Of a DNA stretch of 64,000 nucleotides, positions 9,188-18,369 are shown piece after piece. Each line of letters starts with the position of its first letter. Position 1 is the stretch's first letter. Made by a program: the position numbers and the translations under genes. The stretch comes from Galactobacter sp052108535 (lineage in GTDB: Bacteria > Actinomycetota > Actinomycetes > Actinomycetales > Micrococcaceae). Below the pieces are notes generated by a model that did no database searches, was not told the origin of the DNA, and saw only the letters and a program-made list of their open reading frames with translations. The stretch spans positions 1 through 64,000 of the forward strand of contig JBQDZM010000005.1 in NCBI GenBank assembly GCA_052108535.1, written 5' to 3'.

Positions 9188-9332
9188 GTCCATTCTGCGG
9201 TGGATCAGCACATCCGTCGGTGCTGCCGAGGCCATCTGCACCGACGCGTGTGTCAACGCACCGACGGACGTCGGGTCGCCTGCGCGCTCTAGGCGGCCAA
9301 GTACCAGCCTGCGCGCTCTGGGCAGCCAAGTA
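9188..9332. repeat. 145-bp direct repeat, copy 1, containing a REP-like palindrome
   Basis: By my reading this is identical to 9351-9495. It contains TGCGGTGGAT, a diverged left arm (CACATCCGTCGGTGC), the right arm GCACCGACGCGTGTG and the flank GTCAACGCACCG, all shared with elements near 10418, 13354 and 26694. Its 3' part holds two near-copies of GCCTGCGCGCTCT followed by GCCAAGTACCA. The whole gene-free interval 9167-9573 is taken up by these repeats and an 18-bp spacer. Confidence 0.9.
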
Positions 9333-9350
9333 CCAGCGCGGATTCCCCAG

Positions 9351-9495
9351 GTCCATTCTGCGGTGGATCAGCACATCCGTCGGTGCTGCCGAGGCCATCT
9401 GCACCGACGCGTGTGTCAACGCACCGACGGACGTCGGGTCGCCTGCGCGCTCTAGGCGGCCAAGTACCAGCCTGCGCGCTCTGGGCAGCCAAGTA
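9351..9495. repeat. 145-bp direct repeat, copy 2
   Basis: Second copy at a 163-bp period from 9188-9332. The sequences diverge right after CAAGTA (CCAGCG after copy 1, GCCAGCC after copy 2), which marks the edge. The tandem arrangement suggests recent duplication of one palindromic element. Confidence 0.9.
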
Positions 9496-9573
9496 GCCAG
9501 CCAGGGCGGCGTGTCATCCACAATCGCGTGAGGTCCGCCCCACGGCATCCGCCGCCCGGGCCCATGATGAAGC

Positions 9574-10398
9574 ATGGAACTCGATCTTCTTCTCCTGGCC
9601 TTGGGCGGCGTCGCGACGGGTTTGACCCTGCAAGGGTTCGGATTCACCCGGCATCAGCTAGCGGCGTGGGCCGTTGAGAACCCTCGCAGGCGGCTCCGGC
9701 GAGGCGTCTACTGCGCCCCTGACGCCGATCCGGACCTGCGAGCGGCCGCGACCCACGGAGGCATGCTCACCTGCGTTTCCCTGCTGAAGTCGAAGGGCGT
9801 GTGGCTTCTGCACGAGCCGACGGGCCCACATGTCTGGTTGGGAGGCAAGGGCAAAAAGCATCCGCATCCGGGATGCGCGTGCCGGGAGCATTGGCACCCA
9901 GGCAAGGCCGGCGTCGGGCCGGTCAGCGTGGAGATCGCCTTGATCCACATGAGCCGCTGCGCCACCGCTCTGGCCTTCTTCATCGCCTTGGAGTCAGCCT
10001 GGAACAAGAAGCTGATCGGCGCAGCAGCACGTGATCGGATCAGACGAGCGGTCCCGCTGACGCTGCGTAGCCTGGTCGAGTTCGCTGTCGGGAGCTCTGA
10101 GAGCGGACTCGAATCCATCCTGCGCTACCGCACCCGGCCGCTGGGCTGGAGCCTCATCGCACAACCACGACTGCGGCTGGGCCGAGTGGACTTCATCATC
10201 AACGGCCGCGTGATCGTGGAGGTGGACGGCTGGCGATTCCACAGTTCTCAAACCGACTTCGCCAGGGACCGAGTGCGCCAAGCCGAGGCCTCGATCCAGG
10301 GCTTAGAGACCTTGAATTTCAGCTACCAGCAGGTGCTCAACGACTGGGACTCGGTGGAAGCATCCATCCGTGCCGCATTGATCCGAGCCGATGGCTGA
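9574..10398 (+). CDS. DUF559-like (Vsr/PD-(D/E)XK-type fold) protein
   Basis: 274 aa. The N-terminal part (about residues 20-60, FGFTRHQLAAW, then RRGVYCAP) resembles the winged-helix start of actinobacterial AbiEi-antitoxin-like/DUF559 proteins. The C-terminal part (about 208-265) carries RVDFIINGRVIVEVDGWRFH followed by FARDRVRQAEASIQG, the DUF559 core with acidic residues placed as in Vsr-like endonucleases. Many such proteins are found in actinomycetes, and function is not established. It is single, convergent with the nuclease gene, and bracketed by REP-like hairpins on both sides. Toxin or nuclease activity is only inference. Confidence 0.75.
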   Translation: MELDLLLLALGGVATGLTLQGFGFTRHQLAAWAVENPRRRLRRGVYCAPDADPDLRAAATHGGMLTCVSLLKSKGVWLLHEPTGPHVWLGGKGKKHPHPGCACREHWHPGKAGVGPVSVEIALIHMSRCATALAFFIALESAWNKKLIGAAARDRIRRAVPLTLRSLVEFAVGSSESGLESILRYRTRPLGWSLIAQPRLRLGRVDFIINGRVIVEVDGWRFHSSQTDFARDRVRQAEASIQGLETLNFSYQQVLNDWDSVEASIRAALIRADG

Positions 10399-10417
10399 CA
10401 CACCGTGCGGTACAACA

Positions 10418-10463
10418 GCACACGCGTCGGTACAGATCCGTGGATCTGCACCGACGTGTGTGT
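10418..10463. repeat. REP-like hairpin between convergent genes
   Basis: The left arm GCACACGCGTCGGTACAGAT and the right arm ATCTGCACCGACGTGTGTGT pair over about 20 bp with two G-T type changes, and GTCAATGCACCG follows. It has the core and flanks of the 9188, 13354 and 26694 elements. It lies in the 92-bp gap between stop codons 10398 and 10491 and may terminate transcription from both sides. Confidence 0.8.
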
Positions 10464-10490
10464 CAATGCACCGGTCGTGGTGCGCGTGGG

Positions 10491-13298
10491 TCAGCGTCGG
10501 CGCGTACGTCGTGCGGCCAGGGTCACGCCCAGACCGGCCAGCAGCGTGATCATGCCACCCAGAATCCACGGCGTGGTCTCTGCACCGGTGTGTGCCAGCG
10601 TGGACCCGGAGCCAGGATCGCCGGCAGTGCCGTGGGCACCGTCCGAACCGGCCGTGCCAGAGGTGTGCGTCGAGCCCGCCGGATCGGTCGAACCAGACGG
10701 GTCCGACGACCCAGCAGCGTCCGCCGACCCGGCGGGATCAGACGACCCGGCCGGGTCAGACGAGTCAGACGGATCGGCCGGGTCAGCAGGGTCTGTGGCC
10801 TGGAAACCCACGATGATCGGGTCGTGATCCGAGGAGCGGAAGGGCCCGTCCTCATAGAGATCAACGACGTTGTAGTTGTGGCGGGAGTACTCCAAGGCCA
10901 CGGATTCCACGGAGTTGATGTTCCAGACATCCGCTCCGGTCACGCGTTCATCGGCAGCCTTGGAAGCGAAGATGTGATCCAGAGACCCCGTGCCGCCGTC
11001 GAAGGCGTAGGTCTCCTTACCGGTCTTGAGCCCCTGAGAAACATAACCGGCGTTCAGGATCTTCTGGACGGGATCTTCACCGAGATAGGCGTTGAAGTCG
11101 CCCAGCAGGAACACGCGGTCGGTTCCTGCGGCCTCCTCCTGTTTCGCGGCGAAGTCCAGCAAGGCCTCGGCCTGCCGAGTGCGGTCACCGTTGAACGACC
11201 CAGCACCGTCGCCGATGTCCGCGTTGTCTCCGCTGCCGTCCCCTCCCTTGGACTTGAAGTGGTTCACGATGGCCAGGAACGTTGTGTCAGACGTGTCATC
11301 CCGGGTGGGAGTCACCGCCTTGAACGCCTGCGACAACGGCTTGCGGGCGTTGGCGAAGGCCTCATACTCCAGGATGGCGGACTCCCCTACCGGCACCACC
11401 TGGTCCGCCTTGTAGATGAACGCGGTGCGGATGACGTCTTCGTTCTTGGGGACGGTCTCCGGCGAGCGCACGTAGTCCCACTTGCCGTCTTCCAACGAGT
11501 CGGCTGCGTTGAGTGCTTCCACCAAGTTCGCCAAGGAGGCGTCGCGGTCGTGTCCAAAGCGGGCTGAGTTCTCGATCTCCTCCAGTGACACCACGTTGGC
11601 GCCAAGGGCGTTGATGGCGGAGACGATCTTGGTCTGTTGCCTGTTCAGATCGGCTTCGCTCCAGGCGCCGCGGGCATCGCAGCCGCCGGAGACGGTCACG
11701 CCATTGCCCTCACGATCGGTGTAGGGCTTGCACCCTGCGATGTCTTCTCCGAGGTCGGTGAAGTAGTTGAGCACGTTGAACCCGGCCAGGCGGACGTCGC
11801 CTCCCACAGGCTGCGGCGCTGCCTCGCGAGTGTTGCCGATCTTGATGGGTTGCACGTTCTCCGCGTTGTCCGGAGTGAGCTGCTCCAACGGCTGGAACTT
11901 CTAGGCGTCGTTGCGGTAGTCGAGGACCACGGGCTTGGTGAATTCCACCGGTGCGCCGACCCGCACGGGCCGCTCAGTGGAGAGGTACGGCACCGGCAGA
12001 TCAGGATTGTTGCGAATCGAGGCGCTGGCGCCGTCGTCCATGGTGACGACACCCTCGGCGCGGCGCTGTTTGGCGGCCTCGTAGGCGTCCGAGCCGACGA
12101 CGCCGGCGGCCGTGGGGTTCTTCAGCGGCGTGGTGCCGGTGACCAGGTCGATGGAGCCGTACTGGTTGGTCTGGTAGACGTCGGTGACGGTGAAATCGCC
12201 GGTTGGCTGCACCAGCATGCCTTCGAGGGATTCACGACCGGCCTCGGTGGCCGGGTATTCGGTTTCCACCGGGACCACCTGGGTGTTCGCGCGAGATCCG
12301 GCGACACTCATGCCACCTTTGTTCACGGTGATCTGGGTGAGGCCGAAGTATTCGGAGACCTTGCCGACCACTTCGACACTCTGACCGGGCTCGACGTCAC
12401 CGACGGTGGCCTCGGAGTAGACGAAGAGGCCGTGGGATGCCTTGCCAGGTTCGGCGTCCGGGGTCTGGATGTAGTAGCCCTTGTACCCGCCCCTTGGGTA
12501 GGCCGCGGTGACCACTCCGGTTGTCCTCACGGTATTCCCCTCCAGCGGCGAGGTGGCACCCTCGCCCTGGATATCGGCGATGGGGATGACCTCGGTCGGT
12601 GCCGATTTCTCCGGTTCGGGATCGGTCGGTTCGTCGGTGGAGTCGGTCTCGCCTGCCGCGTTGGTCGGCGTAATGTCTGTGGCGACCGTGAAATCTGCCG
12701 AGTTGTTCTCCGAGTCCTCCGCTTCCGCACGGGTGAGGGAGTTCGGGACGTTGTTGCCGCCTTGGGTGGTGGCGGCCTTGGTCTCGAAGGTGTTGGACGC
12801 CCCGTACCCAATGAGGTCGATGACCTGATCGTGCTGGACATCGCCGACCGGCAGAGTGAGTTTGGTTGTGGTGTCAGCGAGGTAGAGGGTGCCGTCCGCC
12901 CCGCCTGGGTTGACCGCACCGGCCAGGTCCAGGTCCGGGGTGGGGAGGCTGGCCCCTGTCTCCCCATTGCCGTTCATGGAGACGAGGAAGTACCCCTTGC
13001 CCGGGATGCTGCCGGACAGGTTCCCGACCCCGTTCGCCTCCTTGCTGCCGTCCTTGGACCGGTACTGCAGCGACCAGCCGTCCAGGGAGACGGCCGCATC
13101 GCTGGGGTTGTAGAGCTCCACAAACTTCTTGGAGAAGGGCGCGTTGGCGCTGCCTCCCTTCATGTATACCTCGTTGATGACCACACCGTCGGTGGTGTCG
13201 GCCAGGGCCGGCGCGGCAAACGGGGCGACCAGGAGCCCCGTGGCGAGGCCTGGGATCAGCGCCAGCCGGAGCCGGCGCGTGGTGGTTGATGTGCTCAT
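10491..13298 (-). pseudogene. ExeM/NucH-type extracellular endonuclease interrupted by an in-frame TAG
   Basis: One continuous frame of 936 codons from 13298 is broken by TAG at 11901-11903, codon 466. Homologues usually read DYRNDxWKFQP at this place, so a TGG to TAG change of Trp is likely. Order: signal peptide (1-34, ending AALA), lamin-tail domain (about 38-150, VINEVYMKGGSA and FVELYNPSD), OB-fold-like region (about 230-440), endonuclease/exonuclease/phosphatase domain (about 490-800, GFNVLNYFT, LEEIEN, GDFNAYLG, SSDHDP), an Asp/Ser/Gly/Pro/Ala-rich wall spacer, LAHTG, a membrane span and RRTRRR. Intact, it would be a wall-anchored nuclease for extracellular DNA. A TTG at 11888 could in principle restart translation but would give no signal peptide. 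It lies downstream of the 5'-nucleotidase gene in the same direction. Confidence 0.88.
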
Positions 13299-13353
13299 GC
13301 GTGGTTGTCCTTGTGGGAGCTCGTGCTGAGGTATGAATAGCGGTACAGATGCA

Positions 13354-13393
13354 CACGCGTCGGTGCGGATCGGCTGATCCGCACCGACGCGTG
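13354..13393. repeat. REP-like perfect hairpin between nuclease and nucleotidase genes
   Basis: CACGCGTCGGTGCGGATC (13354-13371), loop GGCT, and a perfect 18-bp complement (13376-13393). A second small hairpin with CACACCGAC arms (13400-13422) runs up to the stop of the nucleotidase gene. This is the most symmetric member of the GCACCGACGCGTG family in the window and a plausible terminator or RNA-stability element for the upstream gene. Confidence 0.85.
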
Positions 13394-13422
13394 GTACTTC
13401 ACACCGACACGTGGTCGGTGTG

Positions 13423-15753
13423 TCAGTGCTGGCGGCTGCGGCGCATGCCGAGCACGGTCAGGCCCGCGCCGAGCATCACGGCGATGATGCCGCCAAGGAC
13501 CCAACCGGAGACGTTCGCACCGGTGTCGGCGAGATCGGAGTCGGTGCCCGACGCAGCGGTGCTGGGCGCAGCGGTACCGGACGCGGTCGCGTCCGTCGGC
13601 TCGTCGGACTCCGTGGACGTGTCCGAGGTGGCTTCCGTCGGGTCGCCGGACTCCGTGGACGTGTCAGGCTCGTCCTCGGTCGGTTCCTCAGGCTCGTCCT
13701 CGGTCGGTTCCTCGGGCGGGGCCGGGGCCGCCTTCACGGACAGCGGCAGGACAACGGTGGTGCCCGACGGATCGGCCACGAATTTCACGTCATAGTCGCC
13801 TGCGGCGTCCGGGGTGGTCAGGTTCAGGGTTGCGGCACCGTTCGCAACGTCCGCGGAACCGATCTCTTGACCGGCGGCACGAGTTTTCCCGCCGGTCTCC
13901 AAGGTCGCCACCACCTTGGTGTTGGCCGGGGATCCCTTGGAGGTCAGATCCAACTTGGACAGGTCCACCTTGACGGTGGAGCCAGCCTCGACGGCTGCTG
14001 TCGGCAGACCCGTCACGGCCACGGCCCGACGAGCGAAGTCCGGAGAGACCGGCGACCACGTCTCCGGGGAGACCGTCTTGTCCTTCTCCAGGTAATCGAT
14101 CCAGGCGTCACGGTCCACGAGGCCCGTGTCCTTGGTGTTCTTGCCTTCGGCGAAGACACGGAAGTTGTCTCCACCCTGCAGCAGGAAGGAGAACGACCCG
14201 ATGGTGTAGTCCTTCTTCAGATCAAGCGGCTCACCGTTGACCCTCACGGACGTGACATGCTCGCCCTGTTTGGCACTCGCGTCGTAGGTGTAGGACACGT
14301 TCTTGGACAGTCCCAGCTGCAGGTACGGGCGGGAAGGAACCTTGCCGTCCTCATCCAACTGCCACTGCTGTTCCAGTGCTTCCTTGAACTGGGCACCGGT
14401 CAGGGTCGTAGTCCAGAGATTATTGACGAATGGCAGCACGGCGTTGGCCTGCGCGTAGGTGACGTCACCCTTGGCCAGGTCGGCACGCAGGCCTCCAGGG
14501 TTCACGACACCGATGTCGGCGCCGCCGCGCTCCTCGGAGGAGAGGGTATCCAAGAGGGAGTCGGCCACCAGGTTGCCCAGGGTGGACTCATTAGCGCGGT
14601 CGTCGCGCTTGCCATCGGCAAAGGCGGTGGTGATGTCTGCTTCTGCCTCGCCGACCTTGACGCTGCCCTTCACCTCGGCTTCCTCGAGGGCCGCCGCCAC
14701 GATGGAGTTCACTTCCTCCACGCGGAGGTACTTCGCGATCAGCTTCTGATCGATTTCAGCGGACGCTTCCTGGTCCACATTGCCCTGGTCATCCGTGGGC
14801 GTGGCGATCCGGGGCACGTTCTCCACGGTGGTGGCCTTGGCTTCACCGGTGTCTTCGTTGTAGTCCATGACCACGTGGCCCAGGTTCTCGCCATAGGATC
14901 CGGTCTGCACCACGGGACGAGTCTTGCCAGCCTCACCCGGGACGTCTGCTTCCCAGGCGTACTCCTTGTGGGTGTGGCCCGTGAAGATCACGTCAACGTC
15001 CGCGCTGGTTTCGTTCACGATCTTCGCGAAGGCCCCAGCATGAGCCAATTCGGCCTCCAGAGTGGAACCGTCCGGGGTGCCGGCGGAGGCGCCCTCGTGG
15101 TACTCGGCCACGATCACGTCGGCCTCACCGTTGTTCGGGTCCCCGTCCTTGAGGTCCTTGACGACCTCGTTCACGGCGTCCACGGGGTCGCCGAACTGCA
15201 GCCCGGCGATACCGCCGGGTGACACGAGCGAGGGCGTCTCCTGCGTCAGCCCGGCCACGACGGCCACCTGCACTCCGTCGACGTCCAGGATTTTGAAGGG
15301 TTCGTGGACGCGTTTCCCATCCTTGGTGACGTTGGCCGCCAGGTACGGGAAGTCGGCGGACTGGGCCACCCGGTCGGTGAGATCGTCCACGCCCTTGTCG
15401 TACTCATGGTTACCCGTGGCAGAAGCCTTCAGGCCCATGGCGTTGAGCACCTCCAGGGTGGGCTCGTCAGCCTGGCTGGAGGAGGCGAAGAGTGAGGCCC
15501 CGATGTTGTCTCCTGCGGAGATGAAGGCCGTGGAATCGGGGTACTTCTCGGTGAGCTGCTCCACCGTTCCGGCGAACTTCACGGTGTGCTCATCGATGCG
15601 ACCGTGGAAGTCGTTGATGTTGATGAAGTTGAGCTGCGTGATGGTGGCGTCATCGGCAGAGGCGGGCAGTGCCGCGAACGGTGCGGCGATCAGGCCCGCA
15701 CCCAGGGTCACGGCAAGCGCTGACCGATACCGGTGCTGGTGTGGTGCACCCAT
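13423..15753 (-). CDS. Secreted, wall-anchored 5'-nucleotidase/metallophosphatase
   Basis: 776 aa with a signal peptide (1-33, ending PASADD). The metallophosphoesterase domain shows ININDFHGR, SAGDNIGAS, GNHEYDKG and VIFTGHTH, the full set of metal ligands. The 5'-nucleotidase C-terminal domain occupies about 355-540, with NPGGLRADL and FSFLLQGGDNFRVF. A PEEPTEDEPEEPTEDEPD-type spacer is followed by LADTG, a span and RRSRQH, a sortase-type anchor of the LAxTG kind. It would release phosphate and nucleosides from extracellular nucleotides. AAGGAAAA precedes the ATG. The gene behind it encodes a secreted nuclease, so the pair could degrade DNA and then strip nucleotides of phosphate. Confidence 0.93.
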   Translation of the reverse strand: MGAPHQHRYRSALAVTLGAGLIAAPFAALPASADDATITQLNFININDFHGRIDEHTVKFAGTVEQLTEKYPDSTAFISAGDNIGASLFASSSQADEPTLEVLNAMGLKASATGNHEYDKGVDDLTDRVAQSADFPYLAANVTKDGKRVHEPFKILDVDGVQVAVVAGLTQETPSLVSPGGIAGLQFGDPVDAVNEVVKDLKDGDPNNGEADVIVAEYHEGASAGTPDGSTLEAELAHAGAFAKIVNETSADVDVIFTGHTHKEYAWEADVPGEAGKTRPVVQTGSYGENLGHVVMDYNEDTGEAKATTVENVPRIATPTDDQGNVDQEASAEIDQKLIAKYLRVEEVNSIVAAALEEAEVKGSVKVGEAEADITTAFADGKRDDRANESTLGNLVADSLLDTLSSEERGGADIGVVNPGGLRADLAKGDVTYAQANAVLPFVNNLWTTTLTGAQFKEALEQQWQLDEDGKVPSRPYLQLGLSKNVSYTYDASAKQGEHVTSVRVNGEPLDLKKDYTIGSFSFLLQGGDNFRVFAEGKNTKDTGLVDRDAWIDYLEKDKTVSPETWSPVSPDFARRAVAVTGLPTAAVEAGSTVKVDLSKLDLTSKGSPANTKVVATLETGGKTRAAGQEIGSADVANGAATLNLTTPDAAGDYDVKFVADPSGTTVVLPLSVKAAPAPPEEPTEDEPEEPTEDEPDTSTESGDPTEATSDTSTESDEPTDATASGTAAPSTAASGTDSDLADTGANVSGWVLGGIIAVMLGAGLTVLGMRRSRQH

Positions 15754-15984
15754 GTGCTGTTTTTCCTTACCTCAGGGTTCGAGTGGTCCCGGCTCAGCGG
15801 CCCGGACAATGCCGTCTTCACGTGTGACGTGGAAGACAACATCGTTACTGCAACTGAGTGATGCTTCCAGCGGGTGAACACCAAGCGATCAACAGACCAA
15901 AACCTGAAAAGGTCATTTCATATCTTCGGCGTCGGCACAGTTCAGGTCAGTACAGCGCAGCGCAGCGGGCACAGCAGGGCCCGG

Positions 15985-16821
15985 TCATTCCCCCACAGGT
16001 AGGTAGGCCACCACATGCAGATCAGGCGTGTCCTGCGGCATCAGATTGACCTGTTCGAACACCCGCTCCCCCTCGGGGTGGATGAACTCACGCCGCCGCG
16101 AGGCGAAGCGCTGGATGGCCTGCTCGTCCCACGCCGTCACGAACTCCGGGCTGACCGAACGCAGGTGTTCCAGGAGCCGCACATGCTCCGGCCCTGTGAC
16201 TCGGGACCCGGTCTCGGCCCGGTACTCGGCCAGGAATTGCCGAGAAGTGAGTTCCCAGTCCGGGAGCATCGCCCGCACGTACTCGTCGGTGAAGACGAAG
16301 AGCAGCAAGTTCCGCTCGGCGGGATCCGCGGTAGCCACCTCAGGAAAGAGGCCCTCATAGGAGTGATTCCACGCGGCGATGTCCCAGTGCGGCGTCAGCG
16401 CGAAGGCGGGGGCGGGATCCAGCGCGTCAAGCAGGTGCTGAACGTGGTCGGGGACGGGTCCCGGTGCCACCGGGACCTGCCTGGCCGACGGCGTGAACCC
16501 GGCCAGTCCCAGCACGTAGTCGTGCTCGGCGACGGTGAGATGCAGGTTCAGGGCCACCGCATCGATCACCTGCCTGGACGGGTTGATGTCGCGCCCCTGC
16601 TCAAGCCAGGTGTACCAGGTGACGGAGACGCCGGAGAGGAAGGCAATTTCCTCTCGCCGCAGCCCTTTGCTTCGTCCACGCCCGACGGGCGGTAGGTCGT
16701 AGTCGCCCCGCTCGGCCTCGGTGCGCTTCCGGCGCAGAAAATCGCCGAGTTCCTTTCGGGGCCCGGAGGGCCCACCCTTCCCGCTGGTCGCATCGCTGGC
16801 GGTATTCCGGGCATCTGGCAT
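15985..16821 (-). CDS. XRE-family regulator with MmyB-like ligand-binding domain
   Basis: 278 aa. Helix-turn-helix at about 25-90 (LGDFLRRKRTEAERGDYDLP, then GLRREEIAFLSGVSVTWYTW), the typical MmyB arrangement. The PAS-like MmyB domain at about 115-275 has PAFALTPHWDIAAWNHSYEGL and FVFTDEYVRAMLPDWE; members bind a fatty-acid-like ligand. The start looks leaderless (TAGGTT-N6-ATG). It is divergent from the hydroxy-acid oxidase gene and may regulate it; nothing else in the sequence shows its target. The gap 15754-15984 holds the nucleotidase promoter region and no recognisable gene. Confidence 0.88.
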   Translation of the reverse strand: MPDARNTASDATSGKGGPSGPRKELGDFLRRKRTEAERGDYDLPPVGRGRSKGLRREEIAFLSGVSVTWYTWLEQGRDINPSRQVIDAVALNLHLTVAEHDYVLGLAGFTPSARQVPVAPGPVPDHVQHLLDALDPAPAFALTPHWDIAAWNHSYEGLFPEVATADPAERNLLLFVFTDEYVRAMLPDWELTSRQFLAEYRAETGSRVTGPEHVRLLEHLRSVSPEFVTAWDEQAIQRFASRRREFIHPEGERVFEQVNLMPQDTPDLHVVAYLPVGE

Positions 16822-16996
16822 GGCTTCAACCTAACATCGCGGAACCTGGGGAACGCCCGGCCGCAACACTGCCCTGCAGCGGCTACACGAACTGCGTCGC
16901 ACGGGCAACCCTGTGCCAGGCTGAGTGGTCGAGACGGACCGCGCCGAACTGGGCCGCTCACTCGCACCATCGCAATTCCCCGAGAGGACCCTCCTC

Positions 16997-18232
16997 GTGC
17001 TGCGCCAGCGCATTCGCACCTTCACGGACCTATTGAGTCTGTCCCGCCCGTCCCTCCCCACGGAACGTTCGCGGGTGATCCGGGCGCAGAGCGTTGAGGA
17101 CCTCCGGGCCCTGGCTCAGCGGCGCACCCCGGGCTTCGCCTTCGACTATGTGGACGGCGGCGCCCTGTCTGAAGCAGCCGCCCAGGGAAACCTGGAGGCC
17201 TTCTCCCGCCGCAGGCTGATCCCCTCGGTCACCGGTTCGGTCGCCGACGCCACGCTGGGGACCACACTGCTGGGAAGCACCCATGCCCTGCCGGTCGGAT
17301 TCGCTCCGGTGGGTTTGACCTCGCTCATGCGCACCGCCGCAGAGTCCGCCGGTGCCGCGGCAGCTGAAGCCGCAGGGGTGCCATTCGCGCTCTCCACCAT
17401 GGGCACCACCAGCATCGAGGACGTGGCCGCGGCCGCACCCACCGGCAGCAAGTGGTTCCAGCTCTACTTGAGCCGAGAGCGGTCCACGTCGCTCAACCTC
17501 ATCGAGCGCGCGGCCGCCGCGGGTTTCGAAACACTCGTCCTCACCGTGGACACCCACGTCCCAGGTTTCCGCCTGCGCGACGAACGCAACAAGCTGTCCA
17601 TGCCGCCGCGCCTGACCGCCAAGACCGCGCTGCAATCGGCCCGTCACCCGTCCTGGTTGAAGGACCTGCTCATGCATGACGCACCGGCCATGAAGAACTT
17701 TGGCCCCCAGGACGGAGCCATCGCCAAGGTGGTCGGCAGCCTCTTCGACCCGGGCCTATGCCTGGACGATCTCGACTGGCTGCGCACGGTGTGGGACGGC
17801 CCCATCCTGGTCAAGGGCGTGCTGTCCGCAACGGATGCAGCCCGGTTCATGGAGCACGGCGCCGACGGCATCTGGGTCTCCAACCACGGCGGACGTCAGT
17901 TGGACCGTGCGGTCGCCCCCATCGACGTTGTAGCCGGCATCCGCGAAGCCGTGGGGCCCAGCACCCCCGTGATCCTTGATTCCGGTATCCGCTCCGGCGT
18001 CGACGTGGTCACCGCCCTGGCCCAGGGCGCGGATTTCGTTTTGTTGGGCCGCGCCTACATGTACGGGCTGATGGCCGGAGGGCAGCTCGGCGCTCAACGC
18101 GTCCTGGAGCTCATAGGACGCGAAACCCTCAACGCCATGCAGCTGCTCGGCGCCACCTCGGTGGCCGACCTCCGCGCCCGCGGAGCCGACCTCATCGCAG
18201 AGGTCACGGCACCCGCCACCACCCGTAACTGA
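16997..18232 (+). CDS. FMN-dependent alpha-hydroxy-acid oxidase/dehydrogenase (LldD-like)
   Basis: 411 aa from GTG 16997, preferred because GAGAGGA lies 8 nt upstream; the frame can be extended to 16925 without such a site. The whole chain is an FMN_dh TIM barrel: FDYVDGGALSE near the N-terminus, APVGLTSLM, LSTMGTTS, WFQLYLSRERS, LTVDTHVPGFRLRDERN, the catalytic SNHGGRQLD, then LDSGIRSGVDVV and LGRAYMYGL at the FMN phosphate site. It oxidises an L-2-hydroxy acid such as lactate, glycolate or mandelate; the exact substrate is uncertain. The next gene encodes an organic-acid-type symporter, which fits uptake and oxidation of a hydroxy acid. Confidence 0.9.
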   Translation: MLRQRIRTFTDLLSLSRPSLPTERSRVIRAQSVEDLRALAQRRTPGFAFDYVDGGALSEAAAQGNLEAFSRRRLIPSVTGSVADATLGTTLLGSTHALPVGFAPVGLTSLMRTAAESAGAAAAEAAGVPFALSTMGTTSIEDVAAAAPTGSKWFQLYLSRERSTSLNLIERAAAAGFETLVLTVDTHVPGFRLRDERNKLSMPPRLTAKTALQSARHPSWLKDLLMHDAPAMKNFGPQDGAIAKVVGSLFDPGLCLDDLDWLRTVWDGPILVKGVLSATDAARFMEHGADGIWVSNHGGRQLDRAVAPIDVVAGIREAVGPSTPVILDSGIRSGVDVVTALAQGADFVLLGRAYMYGLMAGGQLGAQRVLELIGRETLNAMQLLGATSVADLRARGADLIAEVTAPATTRN

Positions 18233-18317
18233 CTCACACCGCCCGGCCACGTTGGCGCGGAAGTCCGCGCGCACGGCGCCCGAGCGGGCACCCACGAACG
18301 GGCGGGCGCCGGCCACC

Positions 18318-18329
18318 CGCCGTCGGGCA
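18318..18329 (-). repeat. TGCCCGACGGCG element, solitary copy
   Basis: The complement of the 12-mer sits between the oxidase and MHS transporter genes. With its flank it matches the copy at 51865 over 17 bases (TGCCCGACGGCGGGTGG). See the finding on the nine copies. Confidence 0.8.
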
Positions 18330-18369
18330 CTGAATACACCGCGCATTCGAAGACGAATCTGGAGAAGCC

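Noticed and set aside
9188..9495. CRISPR-like array
   Set aside because: Only two 145-bp copies with an 18-bp gap, no short regular repeats and no cas genes.
10670..10800. Tandem repeats near the 3' end of the nuclease gene
   Set aside because: They encode the Asp/Ser/Ala/Pro/Gly wall spacer before LAHTG and need no other explanation; the same holds for 13570-13735 in the nucleotidase gene.
11901..11903. Recoding of TAG as an amino acid
   Set aside because: Single case at a family Trp position; no sign of pyrrolysine machinery in the window. A point mutation explains it.
11637..13289. Long plus-strand open frame of 550 codons opposite the nuclease gene
   Set aside because: It is the mirror frame of a high-GC gene; the minus strand shows recognisable LTD and nuclease domains and a signal peptide.
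13411..15222. Long plus-strand open frame opposite the 5'-nucleotidase
   Set aside because: Repetitive Arg/Gly/Val composition typical of an antisense shadow; the minus strand encodes complete metallophosphatase motifs.
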